Virus record (IMG/VR): IMGVR_UViG_3300028384_001275
Location: 1 to 64,000 of that record
Source of the DNA: a virus
Strand: one strand, 5' to 3'
Length of the DNA stretch: 64,000 nt
The position numbers and the translations under genes were made by a program. The first letter of the stretch is position 1; the number at the start of each line of letters is the position of its first letter. This document shows positions 1 through 7,455 of this stretch, piece by piece. Under the pieces are notes generated by a model. The model worked only from the letters and a program-made list of their open reading frames with translations. It had not been told where the DNA came from and did no database searches.

Positions 1-2
1 CT

Positions 3-299
3 CGTATGCCTGAGGGTGAAGAGATCCCATACACCCCTAACGACGCTCCCAAGGGCACAGAGCACACGCTCCTGGAGAAGGAGGGTAGTAAGCTGTATTA
101 CTACTTCAAGGGTGGTGCAGACAACCTCCCTCAGATGAAGATTGAGCAGATGTTTATTGCCCTCCTGGAGGGTCTTCATAAGAGTGAAGCAGAAGTCCTG
201 GTGAAGGCAATGAATCGCTCCCTTCACAAGCGTTACAGGATCACTCAGGCAGTCGTTAAGGAAGCCTTCCCATCCATCGAGTGGGGCAATCGCGCTTGA
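3..299 (+). CDS. Conserved cyanophage protein, DUF6433-like (5' partial)
   Basis: The frame is open to the left edge, so the gene probably begins upstream of the window; the first ATG is at 6. The visible part (about 97 residues) contains the segment YYYFKGGADNLPQMKIEQMF followed by an acidic/basic helical region. I associate this with the DUF6433 family of T4-like cyanophage proteins; that assignment is from memory and the function is unknown. The next gene starts in the stop codon region, consistent with co-transcription in a replication/early gene block. Confidence 0.6.
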   Translation, partial: RMPEGEEIPYTPNDAPKGTEHTLLEKEGSKLYYYFKGGADNLPQMKIEQMFIALLEGLHKSEAEVLVKAMNRSLHKRYRITQAVVKEAFPSIEWGNRA

Positions 300-559
300 A
301 AATTAAAATCCTTAAGAGTCAAGTAGATCCTTCTGCTGCTGAAGATACTTCTCTTCCAAACACAGCTTACCTAGTTGAATATATGCAAGATGGTATTGTT
401 TGTTTTGATATTGTTGTATCTTCAAAGCAAGTAGACATCTTTGATCATTACTATGACAAGTATCGTAAAGACTTCATTACAATGAAGCAGGCGAATGGCA
501 AAGTTAATCCTAAACTGTGGGTAGATCCAACGAAAGCGCAGGAGAAGAAAAAGAAATGA
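296..559 (+). CDS. Hypothetical cyanophage protein
   Basis: An 87-residue protein begins MKIKILKSQ if the TTG at 296 is used. That codon overlaps the upstream stop as TTGA. A GTG at 281 would add five residues. The C-terminus is strongly basic (QEKKKK). I do not recognise a domain. It sits in a tight + strand operon with start-stop overlaps on both sides. Confidence 0.55.
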   Translation: MKIKILKSQVDPSAAEDTSLPNTAYLVEYMQDGIVCFDIVVSSKQVDIFDHYYDKYRKDFITMKQANGKVNPKLWVDPTKAQEKKKK

Positions 560-708
560 TTGATGATGATTTTAGAAAATTTGCTGTGAAAACACAACTA
601 GAAAATGTATGTAAAATCTTGGGTGGGGAAGCAAAGCATTATATTTGCACAGATAAAACTACTCAACACGAAAAAATTGTAATCGAATATAACCACGAAA
701 AGAAATGA
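556..708 (+). CDS. Small hypothetical protein
   Basis: A 50-residue protein begins MIDDDFRKFAV. The ATG overlaps the upstream TGA (ATGA), a usual coupling arrangement in this genome. A longer frame starting further upstream at 517 would run deep into the previous gene and is less likely. No recognised domain is present. Confidence 0.6.
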   Translation: MIDDDFRKFAVKTQLENVCKILGGEAKHYICTDKTTQHEKIVIEYNHEKK

Positions 709-986
709 CAAACAATGATGTTTACTTTGATGCCAAAGCAGTAATTGAGCAAAGACTGAAAGAGGTTGAGGCTAAAACTAAAGAGGCAGATGAAGAGAAA
801 GAGCGTCTAAAAAATATTGAGATGGGTGCTGCAGTAGTGGGATCAATTACTAGATTCTTCGTAGCACCAGTTATTCTTATGTTAGTATGGAATGTAACCA
901 TGCCTGCACTTGGTGTTGTCAATCTTGGTTACTTCACAGCAGTCGGTTTGTATGTAATTGCGAGGATTCTTTTCAGTCATGAGTAA
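705..986 (+). CDS. Predicted membrane protein with N-terminal coiled coil
   Basis: This 93-residue protein has a charged, heptad-like N-terminal half (about residues 10-45, rich in K and E). Two hydrophobic segments follow (about 44-66 and 70-90), consistent with a small two-helix membrane protein. The start overlaps the previous stop as ATGA. The end overlaps the start of thyX by a few bases. Function unknown. Confidence 0.65.
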   Translation: MTNNDVYFDAKAVIEQRLKEVEAKTKEADEEKERLKNIEMGAAVVGSITRFFVAPVILMLVWNVTMPALGVVNLGYFTAVGLYVIARILFSHE

Positions 987-1665
987 AGTATGTTTGGTCT
1001 CTGTCACACCTGATGCAGAGAAAACTATTGGTTACATTGCTCGCGTGAGCAACCCAGCAAACCAGGACAACCCTAAGGTTGCTGGTCTGTTGAAGTATTG
1101 CATCAAGCATGGGCACTGGTCTGTGTTTGAGCAAGCGACGATGACTCTGGAGATCACCACTACCAGGGGACTGGCAGCTCAAATCCTGAGGCACCGTAGC
1201 TTCTGCTTCCAAGAGTTTTCCCAACGGTATGCAGACTCCTCTGCATTGGGTGATATCAAACTGCCTGAGTTGCGTCGTCAGGACACTAAGAATCGTCAGA
1301 ATTCTATTGATGATATTGATCCTTTTCTAAAGCAGAAGTATGAGATTCTCATGCAGCAGCACTTTGAGCAGGGTATGAAACTGTATCAAGATATGCTCGA
1401 TGATAACATTGCAAAAGAGTGTGCTCGTTTTGTGCTTCCTCTCGCTGTAGGGACAAAACTCTACATGACAGGCAACCTCAGGTCATGGATTCATTACATC
1501 AATCTGAGGACTGCCAATGGCACTCAGAAGGAGCATATGGAAATTGCTGAGTTGTGTAAGCAACACTTCATCTGTCAGTTTCCAATCGTCTCAGAGGCGC
1601 TTGGGTGGTGTGTAGAGGATGACTGTGGTTGTGATGATATTCAACCTTGTCTTCGTATTGATTGA
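979..1665 (+). CDS. thyX: Flavin-dependent thymidylate synthase ThyX
   Basis: ThyX makes dTMP from dUMP using FAD and methylenetetrahydrofolate, supplying thymidine for phage DNA synthesis. The family signature RHR-x7-S is present as RHR at residues 71-73 with Ser81, inside RHRSFCFQEFSQR. The length of 228 residues fits the family. I chose the ATG at 979 (MSKVCLVSV) because an upstream in-frame start would only add a few residues inside the previous gene. Thymidylate synthases of this class are common in marine T4-like phages. The next small gene starts in the stop codon (TGATG). Confidence 0.95.
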   Translation: MSKVCLVSVTPDAEKTIGYIARVSNPANQDNPKVAGLLKYCIKHGHWSVFEQATMTLEITTTRGLAAQILRHRSFCFQEFSQRYADSSALGDIKLPELRRQDTKNRQNSIDDIDPFLKQKYEILMQQHFEQGMKLYQDMLDDNIAKECARFVLPLAVGTKLYMTGNLRSWIHYINLRTANGTQKEHMEIAELCKQHFICQFPIVSEALGWCVEDDCGCDDIQPCLRID

Positions 1666-1829
1666 TGAAAAATAAGAAATTCAAAAAATTAATACAGAGA
1701 CCTCTGAGGTTTCATCATCAAGACATCCATGAAGAATTGGAAACTATTAAAGAAGATATTGAGGTCATCAAATGCCTACTTATGAATTTAAGAATCGAGA
1801 TACAGGAGAAATCATCGAAGCCCGAATGA
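1665..1829 (+). CDS. Small coiled-coil protein (54 aa)
   Basis: The ATG at 1665 overlaps the thyX TGA (TGATG). The frame runs 54 codons to a TGA at 1827-1829, overlapping the next gene by 58 bases in another frame. The N-terminus is basic (MKNKKFKKL) and is followed by a helix with heptad-like leucine/isoleucine spacing (EELETIKEDIEVIK). It fills an otherwise empty 106-base gap, and the coupled start supports translation. Function unknown. Confidence 0.5.
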   Translation: MKNKKFKKLIQRPLRFHHQDIHEELETIKEDIEVIKCLLMNLRIEIQEKSSKPE

Positions 1830-2002
1830 GTATGTCGGAGCTCGATAAATACAAAGAAGAGCATCCTGAGCTTGAAAGATACTTTGGCAATCAAGGTGTC
1901 AACACTACATATGGGAAACCAAAACAATCCGATGGATTTAAGGAGGTTATGTCCCGTATGCAAGAAGCACATCCTCGTGCAAACCTGAGTCGATTTACCT
2001 GA
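1772..2002 (+). CDS. FmdB-like small regulatory protein lacking zinc-ribbon cysteines
   Basis: This 76-residue protein begins MPTYEFKNRDTGEIIE, resembling the start of FmdB-type zinc-ribbon regulators, which start MPTYEF followed by CxxC. No cysteine is present at all, so a zinc ribbon cannot form. Cyanophage relatives of this kind are usually annotated as FmdB-like regulators on the basis of this N-terminus. It lies directly upstream of phoH. The regulatory role is inference. Confidence 0.6.
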   Translation: MPTYEFKNRDTGEIIEARMSMSELDKYKEEHPELERYFGNQGVNTTYGKPKQSDGFKEVMSRMQEAHPRANLSRFT

Positions 2003-2006
2003 TATT

Positions 2007-2759
2007 ATGCCTGCAGCAAGAAAGCGTACCAAGACCGCATCTTCGATGAGTGCTAAAGCTATGAGACGCAAAAAACCTATTAATCTAGATCATCTTAAGA
2101 TCATTGAGCCACTAACTCCAAATCAGGAGTCTGTATTTGAAGCATATGCTGAGGGTAAAAATTTAGTATTGCATGGTGCCGCTGGCACAGGTAAAACTTT
2201 TATCAGTCTTTACCTTGCGATGCAGCAAGTCCTTGATCCTGCATCACCTTATGAAAAAGTATACATGGTCAGGTCTCTAGTCCCCACAAGGGAGATTGGA
2301 TTCCTACCTGGAGATCATGAGGACAAGAGTAACCTTTACCAGATTCCATATAAGAATATGGTGAAGTATATGTTTGAGATGCCTGATGATGCAGCGTTTG
2401 ATAGTTTGTATGACAACCTGAGAGCACAGGAAACTGTTTCTTTCTGGTCCACGTCGTTTATTCGTGGTGTCACATTGGATAAATGTATTATCATCGTTGA
2501 TGAATTCTCTAACCTCAACTTCCACGAGCTAGACTCGATCATCACCCGAGTGGGTGAAGACTGTAAGATCATTTTCTCAGGTGACTATACTCAGTCTGAC
2601 CTGGTTAAGATGAATGAGAAGACTGGTGTGCTAGACTTCATGAAGATTCTTCAGTCCATGCCGTCCTTCCACTGCGTTGAGTTTGGCATTGAAGATATCG
2701 TTAGATCTGGTTTGGTGCGTGAGTATCTTGTCAGTAAAATCAACATGGGATTTGGGTGA
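2007..2759 (+). CDS. phoH: PhoH-like ATPase
   Basis: This 250-residue protein has a basic N-terminal tail followed by a PhoH P-loop ATPase domain. Walker A is GAAGTGKT (residues 57-64) and Walker B is IIIVDEFSN (161-169, Asp165-Glu166). PhoH-like proteins are widespread in marine phages; they are ATP-binding, with a proposed link to phosphate stress or RNA metabolism that remains unproven in phage. The next gene's ATG overlaps this stop. Confidence 0.93.
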   Translation: MPAARKRTKTASSMSAKAMRRKKPINLDHLKIIEPLTPNQESVFEAYAEGKNLVLHGAAGTGKTFISLYLAMQQVLDPASPYEKVYMVRSLVPTREIGFLPGDHEDKSNLYQIPYKNMVKYMFEMPDDAAFDSLYDNLRAQETVSFWSTSFIRGVTLDKCIIIVDEFSNLNFHELDSIITRVGEDCKIIFSGDYTQSDLVKMNEKTGVLDFMKILQSMPSFHCVEFGIEDIVRSGLVREYLVSKINMGFG

Positions 2760-3433
2760 TGAGTTTTAATTATGTGGGTCCTGGTGCTCAACTCTCTGAG
2801 TATGAGTCTAGGACCCTTCCTCATGGACGTTTTTACAACATCGATGGGCAGTGGCTACCAAGTGTTACCACCGTTGTGGGGCACAATACAAAGCATAGTA
2901 TTCTGAAGTGGCAACAACGTGTCGGTGAGGAGCAGGCTGAGAAAGTAAGAAATGCTGCGTCGTGGCGTGGCACAAAGTATCACACTATCGTTGAGCACTA
3001 TCTTAAAAATGACTTGGAAAAAACTAAAGAGAGCGAGGGTCTTCCCCAGTACCTTTTTAGGGCTGCTCGTCAGGATCTTGATCGCATTTCTGATATACAC
3101 GTTCTTGAAGCCCCTCTTTACTCTCGTCGCCTTGGTATTGCTGGGCGCGTTGATTGCATTGCTCACTATGATGGTGAGCTTGCTATAATCGACTTCAAAA
3201 CTACTACCAAAATCAAAAAAGAAGCATACCTTGAGAAGTATTTTGTGCAGGAAGCAGCATATGCTTACATGTATTATGAGATGACAGGGATCGAAGTGGA
3301 CAAACTGGTTACATTATCTGTTGCTGAGGACATGACTACACAAGTTGTCCAAAAGTATGATAAAATTCCTTATATTAATACACTCATCGATTGGATCAGA
3401 GAGTATCGTTATTATGTTGGGAGTATTAAATGA
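2759..3433 (+). CDS. PD-(D/E)XK exonuclease, RecB/MGME1-like
   Basis: This 224-residue protein has a RecB-type nuclease core: GRVDCIA (Asp132) followed by AIIDFKT (Asp145 and Lys147), then a VQEAAYAYMYYE helix supplying the motif Gln and Tyr. T4-like cyanophages carry such an exonuclease in the gp33-gp32 region, probably for recombination or DNA processing. The ATG at 2759 overlaps the phoH stop. An in-frame GTG one codon earlier is possible. Confidence 0.85.
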   Translation: MSFNYVGPGAQLSEYESRTLPHGRFYNIDGQWLPSVTTVVGHNTKHSILKWQQRVGEEQAEKVRNAASWRGTKYHTIVEHYLKNDLEKTKESEGLPQYLFRAARQDLDRISDIHVLEAPLYSRRLGIAGRVDCIAHYDGELAIIDFKTTTKIKKEAYLEKYFVQEAAYAYMYYEMTGIEVDKLVTLSVAEDMTTQVVQKYDKIPYINTLIDWIREYRYYVGSIK

Positions 3434-3675
3434 AAGAAATTGAAGAAAAGTTTATGACACAAGGTAAGTTTACGTCCCTTGTTGAATCCCGTGTTAAAGC
3501 AAGTCAAGGACTCATCAATTATATTGAAGCAGTAACTTCAGTATGTGAAGAGTTTGAGATTGAAGTTGAGACTGTAGGCAAGTTAATTTCCAAACCTCTA
3601 AAAGACAAACTCAAGTGGGATGCTCAACAACTTAATTATATTAAACGGACAACCCGAGGAGTACTCCCTCTATGA
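3430..3675 (+). CDS. gp33: Late promoter transcription accessory protein gp33
   Basis: An 81-residue protein located between the exonuclease and the gp32 block, in the position and of the size expected for T4-like gp33. In T4, gp33 bridges RNA polymerase and the sliding clamp to activate late promoters. The sequence (LINYIEAVTSVCEEFEIEVE, then KPLKDKLKWDAQQLN) fits cyanophage gp33 as I remember it. Late promoters matching NATAAATA are abundant elsewhere in the window. It overlaps both neighbours by ATGA. Confidence 0.75.
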   Translation: MKEIEEKFMTQGKFTSLVESRVKASQGLINYIEAVTSVCEEFEIEVETVGKLISKPLKDKLKWDAQQLNYIKRTTRGVLPL

Positions 3676-4034
3676 CTGAATCATTTTTCAAATCCGATGT
3701 CGTTGTAGAAGAGCTGGAAGATATCCAGAAGACATATACCGACCTACTAAAGATGTCACAAAACCTTTCCGAGTTTTCTCCTTCGGAAAGGTTGGATCAC
3801 ATCAATAAAACTCTAGAGTTAATCGCAAAGCAGAAAGTATTCTATGCACGATTGGCACTTGCTTCCCACGGTCTTGATCCTGATGAGGACACCGAGGAAG
3901 TTAACTATGTAAAAGATCGTATAGATATGTTATCCACGGAGTATTCTGGTGGAATGAATCTTCTGGCAATTCTTGACCAGATGGAAACTAAATTGCGTAA
4001 CTGGAAAAAGGAGATCCGAGATGCCGAATCCTAA
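3672..4034 (+). CDS. DUF1825-family protein (cyanobacterial family)
   Basis: This 120-residue, mostly helical protein begins MTESFFKSDVVVEELEDIQ. That resembles cyanobacterial DUF1825 proteins, which start FFDSEIVQEEA and continue as a helical bundle. The family is otherwise typical of cyanobacteria, so the gene points to transfer from a cyanobacterial host. The role is unknown. It lies between gp33 and gp32. Confidence 0.7.
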   Translation: MTESFFKSDVVVEELEDIQKTYTDLLKMSQNLSEFSPSERLDHINKTLELIAKQKVFYARLALASHGLDPDEDTEEVNYVKDRIDMLSTEYSGGMNLLAILDQMETKLRNWKKEIRDAES

Positions 4035-4173
4035 TCAACTTTACATAGACATGCAAAAGCTTGATGATTTATATGAAGAATTGATGTGGGACGTTGACGA
4101 CGACCTTCAGTTTACACACGACGGCGAGAAGGTCCTGATCATAAACCGCACACAGCAGGTTGACAAGGACTGA
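4021..4173 (+). CDS. Small acidic protein (50 aa)
   Basis: The frame starts at the ATG at 4021, overlapping the DUF1825-like gene by 14 bases, and encodes 50 residues with a central run of acidic residues (WDVDDDLQF). No domain is recognised. The start of a candidate sigma70 promoter for gp32 (TTGACA at 4160) lies inside its 3' end. Confidence 0.6.
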   Translation: MPNPNQLYIDMQKLDDLYEELMWDVDDDLQFTHDGEKVLIINRTQQVDKD

Positions 4174-4188
4174 TCAATACGCCATAAT
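4160..4188 (+). promoter_or_regulatory. Sigma70-type promoter for gp32
   Basis: A perfect -35 element TTGACA (4160-4165) is separated by 17 bases from CATAAT (4183-4188). Predicted transcription start is near 4194-4196, exactly where the structured gp32 leader begins. This is the best host-like promoter in the window. Confidence 0.65.
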
Positions 4189-4194
4189 ACTTTT

Positions 4195-4240
4195 GTTGGG
4201 CAGATGAGTCGGGGAGACCCGCCTGGACGTAAGACCCAAC
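4195..4240 (+). ncRNA. Structured 5' leader of gp32 mRNA (cis-regulatory candidate)
   Basis: A 6-bp outer stem GTTGGG (4195-4200) / CCCAAC (4235-4240) encloses an asymmetric internal loop (CAGATGA on the 5' side, GTAAGA on the 3' side). Inside are GTC/GAC pairing and a GGG-GAGA-CCC hairpin (4212-4220). The predicted transcript starts at the first stem base. In T4, gp32 represses its own translation by binding a structured leader of its mRNA; an analogous role here is inference. A Shine-Dalgarno GGAG (4258-4261) and the gp32 ATG follow 28 bases downstream. Confidence 0.5.
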
Positions 4241-4268
4241 GCTTAAACAAAAACAACGGAGAAACACA

Positions 4269-5204
4269 ATGTCCTTTTCTAGTCTCAAGAAAAAGTCTGG
4301 GTCCTTTGCTAATTTGACTCAGCAGATTGAGAAGATGTCTAAACCCAAGGGTGCAGGTCCCGATGAGCGCCTGTGGAAACCTGGTGTAGACAAGTCTGGT
4401 AATGGTTATGCGGTGATTCGATTCTTGCCTGAGCCCGATGGAGAGGACCTGCCCTGGGCACAAGTCTGGTCCCATGCCTTCAAAGGACCTCAAGGTCAAT
4501 GGTATATTGAAAACTCTCTCACGACTTTGAATCAAAAGGATCCTGTGGGTGAGCTCAACCGCACTCTTTGGAATAGTGGTATTGAATCCGACAAAGAGAT
4601 TGCTCGTAAGCAGAAGCGCAAGCTGTCTTACTACAGCAACATCTATGTTGTGAAGGATCAGCTGAATCCCGAGAATGAGGGTAAAGTTTTCCTCTATAAG
4701 TATGGTAAGAAGATCCACGATAAGATCGTGTCTTCTATGCAACCTCAGTTTGAGGATGAAGAGCCTATCAATCCTTTCGATCTGTGGAAAGGTGCTGACT
4801 TCCGTATCAAGATCCAGACCATTGGTGGTTATTGGAATTACGATAAGTCCGACTTTGCACAACCCGCCACTCTGGGTGGTTTTGAAGACGAGCGACTGGA
4901 AGAGATCTGGAAGTCCCAGTATTCTCTGAAGGAATTCACTGCTCCTTCCGCCTTCAAGTCTTATGAAGAGTTGGAAGCACGTCTTAACATGGTGCTGGGC
5001 ACCTCCTCTACGCCTTCAGTGCGTCGTAGTGATGAGAGTTTTGATGCTGAAGATGGTTTCAACTCACCTGACATTATGACACCTTCACCAGTGGTCCAAG
5101 CAGACCCCACTCCGAGTGGTTTTGGTGATAAGATTGAAGAGTTGAGCAAGTCGGACGATGGTCCTGACCTTGATTACTTTGCTTCTCTCGCTAACGACGA
5201 CTGA
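4269..5204 (+). CDS. gp32: Single-stranded DNA-binding protein gp32
   Basis: This 311-residue protein is the T4 gp32 homologue that coats ssDNA and recruits replication and recombination proteins. The N-terminal basic segment (MSFSSLKKKSGSFANL) corresponds to the cooperativity domain. A central core follows. The C-terminus is acidic and ends DLDYFASLANDD, like the protein-interaction tail of T4 gp32. There is no cysteine anywhere in the protein, so the zinc site of T4 gp32 (His plus three Cys) cannot be present. It has its own sigma70-like promoter and structured leader. Confidence 0.95.
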   Translation: MSFSSLKKKSGSFANLTQQIEKMSKPKGAGPDERLWKPGVDKSGNGYAVIRFLPEPDGEDLPWAQVWSHAFKGPQGQWYIENSLTTLNQKDPVGELNRTLWNSGIESDKEIARKQKRKLSYYSNIYVVKDQLNPENEGKVFLYKYGKKIHDKIVSSMQPQFEDEEPINPFDLWKGADFRIKIQTIGGYWNYDKSDFAQPATLGGFEDERLEEIWKSQYSLKEFTAPSAFKSYEELEARLNMVLGTSSTPSVRRSDESFDAEDGFNSPDIMTPSPVVQADPTPSGFGDKIEELSKSDDGPDLDYFASLANDD

Positions 5205-5479
5205 TGAAACTGTTTGCCCTCCCTCTGCTGCTACTGACTGCGGCACCTGCCAATGCACTTACCTGGAAAGAATTCTGGGAGCCGTTTGATGGAGGGCATC
5301 ATCACCATCACTATTATCGAGACCATTACTATTACCCAAGACCAATGTGCGAAGTCTATGTAACTAAAAGACATTGGGTGCCAGGGTATTGGTTGGGTCC
5401 CAACAGATACGTTGAAGGATACTGGGAGAGTAGAGGACACACCAAGCTTCGTCCCTGCAAAAGGAGAAATCGAGTCTAA
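5204..5479 (+). CDS. Secreted histidine/tyrosine-rich small protein
   Basis: This 91-residue protein starts in the gp32 stop (TGATG). It has a clear signal peptide, MKLFALPLLLLTAAPANA, with an A-N-A cleavage site at residue 18. The mature part has five consecutive histidines (32-36), a tyrosine-rich segment, two cysteines (49 and 85), aromatic repeats of the type GYW and a basic C-terminus. It would be exported to the host periplasm; metal binding through the histidines is inference. It is the last gene before a strong terminator. Confidence 0.7.
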   Translation: MKLFALPLLLLTAAPANALTWKEFWEPFDGGHHHHHYYRDHYYYPRPMCEVYVTKRHWVPGYWLGPNRYVEGYWESRGHTKLRPCKRRNRV

Positions 5480-5503
5480 ACCAAAATCGACTTTTAATTC
5501 ACA

Positions 5504-5536
5504 AATACCCCGAAAAAAAATTCGGGGTATTTTTTG
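5504..5536. terminator. Bidirectional rho-independent terminator
   Basis: An 11-bp stem AATACCCCGAA (5504-5514) / TTCGGGGTATT (5521-5531) with an all-A loop is followed by a T run on the + strand and preceded by A-rich sequence serving the - strand. It sits between the convergent gp32 operon and gp53. Confidence 0.9.
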
Positions 5537-5553
5537 GTCTGTAGGGTTTTTAA

Positions 5554-6513
5554 TTAATATCCACTGCCACCAGACGATCCACTAGATCCCGAAGATCCGC
5601 TAGATTCACTCGAGCTGCTCGATCCACCTAAATTGTCATCAACGGTAGAACTACCAAATTGGTTAGTCGTAGAAGATGCCGTAGATCCTGTTGTTGTCCT
5701 AACTGTAGTAGATCCATCAGCAAGTGTCTGACCTTCAGTAATGCGACCAGTGGATCCAGAGCGAGTGAAGGTTTTCACACCATAATCCACATTGGATGCA
5801 AACGAGATTGTAGGTATCTGACCAATATTTGTCGAATACATCTCTTTTGTGCTGATAAACGACTCTTCGATAGCATCGAAAGTTTGCTTCATTCCCGACT
5901 CATTATCCAATTCAGCAGAATCGAGATATTCGACCAATTCTTCAAATTCATTAACAAAGTCTTGCAAATACTCATTTCTCAAAATGTAGATATTGCGTTT
6001 GTAGTCGTTAAGAGCAGATTCATGCTCGTAATTAGTAATTGGCACTATCAGGTCATCTGTGGGGACTACAGTGCCATCTGGGCGAGTATATGAGAAGTCC
6101 TGAGGAATGATTTTGCCTTCTTTAAGCAAAACTCTACCGTTAATGTCTTTTACCTCTAAAGATTCATAATGGTGAATTTTCTCAACCTCAGATGTGCCAT
6201 ATTTACGAGCACAGAATTTGTATAACTCATGCTCATCCATAGGCCACTCTTCGTAGACATTAATGACATTATTGACTAAGAGCACTACCCAGTCAAACGC
6301 AGAGTCGCCATATTCAGTAAAAGCAACTTGCTCAGGTCTTTCATTGTTTTTTACTGTATACTGGGAAAATCCCAAAATCATGTCATCAACCTGATCGCGA
6401 ATCTTAATTCGACGGAAGAGGTTTTTAGCTGCTACAAAAGGATCGATACTATCCGTCCGATAGCTAGATGTCCTAACTTTAACATTGGGCAGATAAGAAA
6501 AATAACTTGACAT
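5554..6513 (-). CDS. gp53: Baseplate wedge protein gp53
   Basis: This 319-residue protein resembles T4 gp53, the wedge component that links baseplate wedges. It starts MSSYFSYLPNVKVRTSSYR and contains the conserved stretch FGDSAFDWVVLLVNN-like (here YGDSAFDWVVLLVNN) and YEEWPMDEHELYKFC. The last 70 residues are low-complexity Ser/Gly/Thr. Its ATG directly abuts the gp48 stop, so the two are co-transcribed on the - strand. Confidence 0.88.
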   Translation of the reverse strand: MSSYFSYLPNVKVRTSSYRTDSIDPFVAAKNLFRRIKIRDQVDDMILGFSQYTVKNNERPEQVAFTEYGDSAFDWVVLLVNNVINVYEEWPMDEHELYKFCARKYGTSEVEKIHHYESLEVKDINGRVLLKEGKIIPQDFSYTRPDGTVVPTDDLIVPITNYEHESALNDYKRNIYILRNEYLQDFVNEFEELVEYLDSAELDNESGMKQTFDAIEESFISTKEMYSTNIGQIPTISFASNVDYGVKTFTRSGSTGRITEGQTLADGSTTVRTTTGSTASSTTNQFGSSTVDDNLGGSSSSSESSGSSGSSGSSGGSGY

Positions 6514-7455
6514 TTAGCCTCTCCCCTTATAACTTTCTTTGGTCAGGTAAGATGTTTCTTGGAATGAAAGTGAAATATTGTATGAAACAGGACCATAATC
6601 AAAATCTCTAGAAACAAAATTCTGGGTCTGAAGAGATGCATAGTTTCCATCGGGAGAATAATCAACTCCCATATTGGTAAGGACCATTTTAGATGGAAAA
6701 GACATCAATTTTTGAATAACGCCAGGCGCTTCACCAGTGCCAGGATTCTTGACTTTATCTTGTGTGGGAGATGAGACGTGTCTGATAATACTCATTCTGA
6801 AATAGTCAGGAATGGTCAACCAAGACTTACCATCCTTACCAGGAAGCATTGCAATTCTTAATTTGTCAATGATTTTGACAATAGTTTCAACGTCAGTAGT
6901 ATTTTTGGGCACCATCTTAAAATTGAAACTGTGGTTTCTAAAACCTGTACCCTGAAAGATTGCTTCTTCATATGGATTGAAGACTTTACCTGTCGTTAGA
7001 GCAGAAAGACTGTTTCTATCTAATCCTGGATTTGCACCAGTCAGACCAACTGCTTTATTAATGACATCAGCACCAATTTTATATCCAATAGAAGGTTTTG
7101 CTGCTTGTGCTGCAGCTGCAACTTGATTGCCGATAGAGTCTGGCAACCCACCAGCAGCAATAGCATCACCTGCTATCCCAACCGCAGCAGCACCAACCTC
7201 TCCCAATTCAACACCGTTGTATTTTGCAGAATATTGCTCGGAGAGTTTGTTTGGGAGGTAGAGATAAATAGGTTCACCGAGCTGTGCTTCTTCTGCTTGA
7301 ATAGCGTTGAAACCACCCTTGGTGTCTCCTTTGAAAATATCCAGTTTAAGATAATCGATAACCTCATTAGAGAATCTATTCTCTTTTCGGATTGCCGATG
7401 CGCTGGTATCACTATTAGGACCCGCTGGTTTATATCTTGGAAACACTAATGCCAT
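6514..7455 (-). CDS. gp48: Baseplate tail-tube cap protein gp48
   Basis: This 313-residue protein is a T4 gp48-type tube-baseplate junction protein. It starts MALVFPRYKPAGPNSD and has the family segment FQGTGFRNHSFNFKMVPKN and a C-terminus SLSFQETSYLTKESYKGRG. A Gly/Ala-rich insertion lies near residues 85-120. Its start codon overlaps the start codon of gp4 on the opposite strand. A perfect late promoter on the - strand lies 64-71 bases upstream, within gp4. Confidence 0.88.
   Translation of the reverse strand: MALVFPRYKPAGPNSDTSASAIRKENRFSNEVIDYLKLDIFKGDTKGGFNAIQAEEAQLGEPIYLYLPNKLSEQYSAKYNGVELGEVGAAAVGIAGDAIAAGGLPDSIGNQVAAAAQAAKPSIGYKIGADVINKAVGLTGANPGLDRNSLSALTTGKVFNPYEEAIFQGTGFRNHSFNFKMVPKNTTDVETIVKIIDKLRIAMLPGKDGKSWLTIPDYFRMSIIRHVSSPTQDKVKNPGTGEAPGVIQKLMSFPSKMVLTNMGVDYSPDGNYASLQTQNFVSRDFDYGPVSYNISLSFQETSYLTKESYKGRG
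7263..7270 (+). promoter_or_regulatory. Late promoter candidate GATAAATA (for gp4)
   Basis: This matches the T4-like late motif NATAAATA on the + strand, inside the oppositely oriented gp48 gene, 184 bases upstream of gp4. Confidence 0.4.

Noticed and set aside
4201-4237. Hammerhead-ribozyme-like core in the gp32 leader (CAGATGA...GTAA around a hairpin)
   Set aside because: The essential CUGAUGA has an A at the second position, GAAA is GUAA, and stem I with the cleavage site is missing, so self-cleavage is not expected. Kept as a structured leader only.
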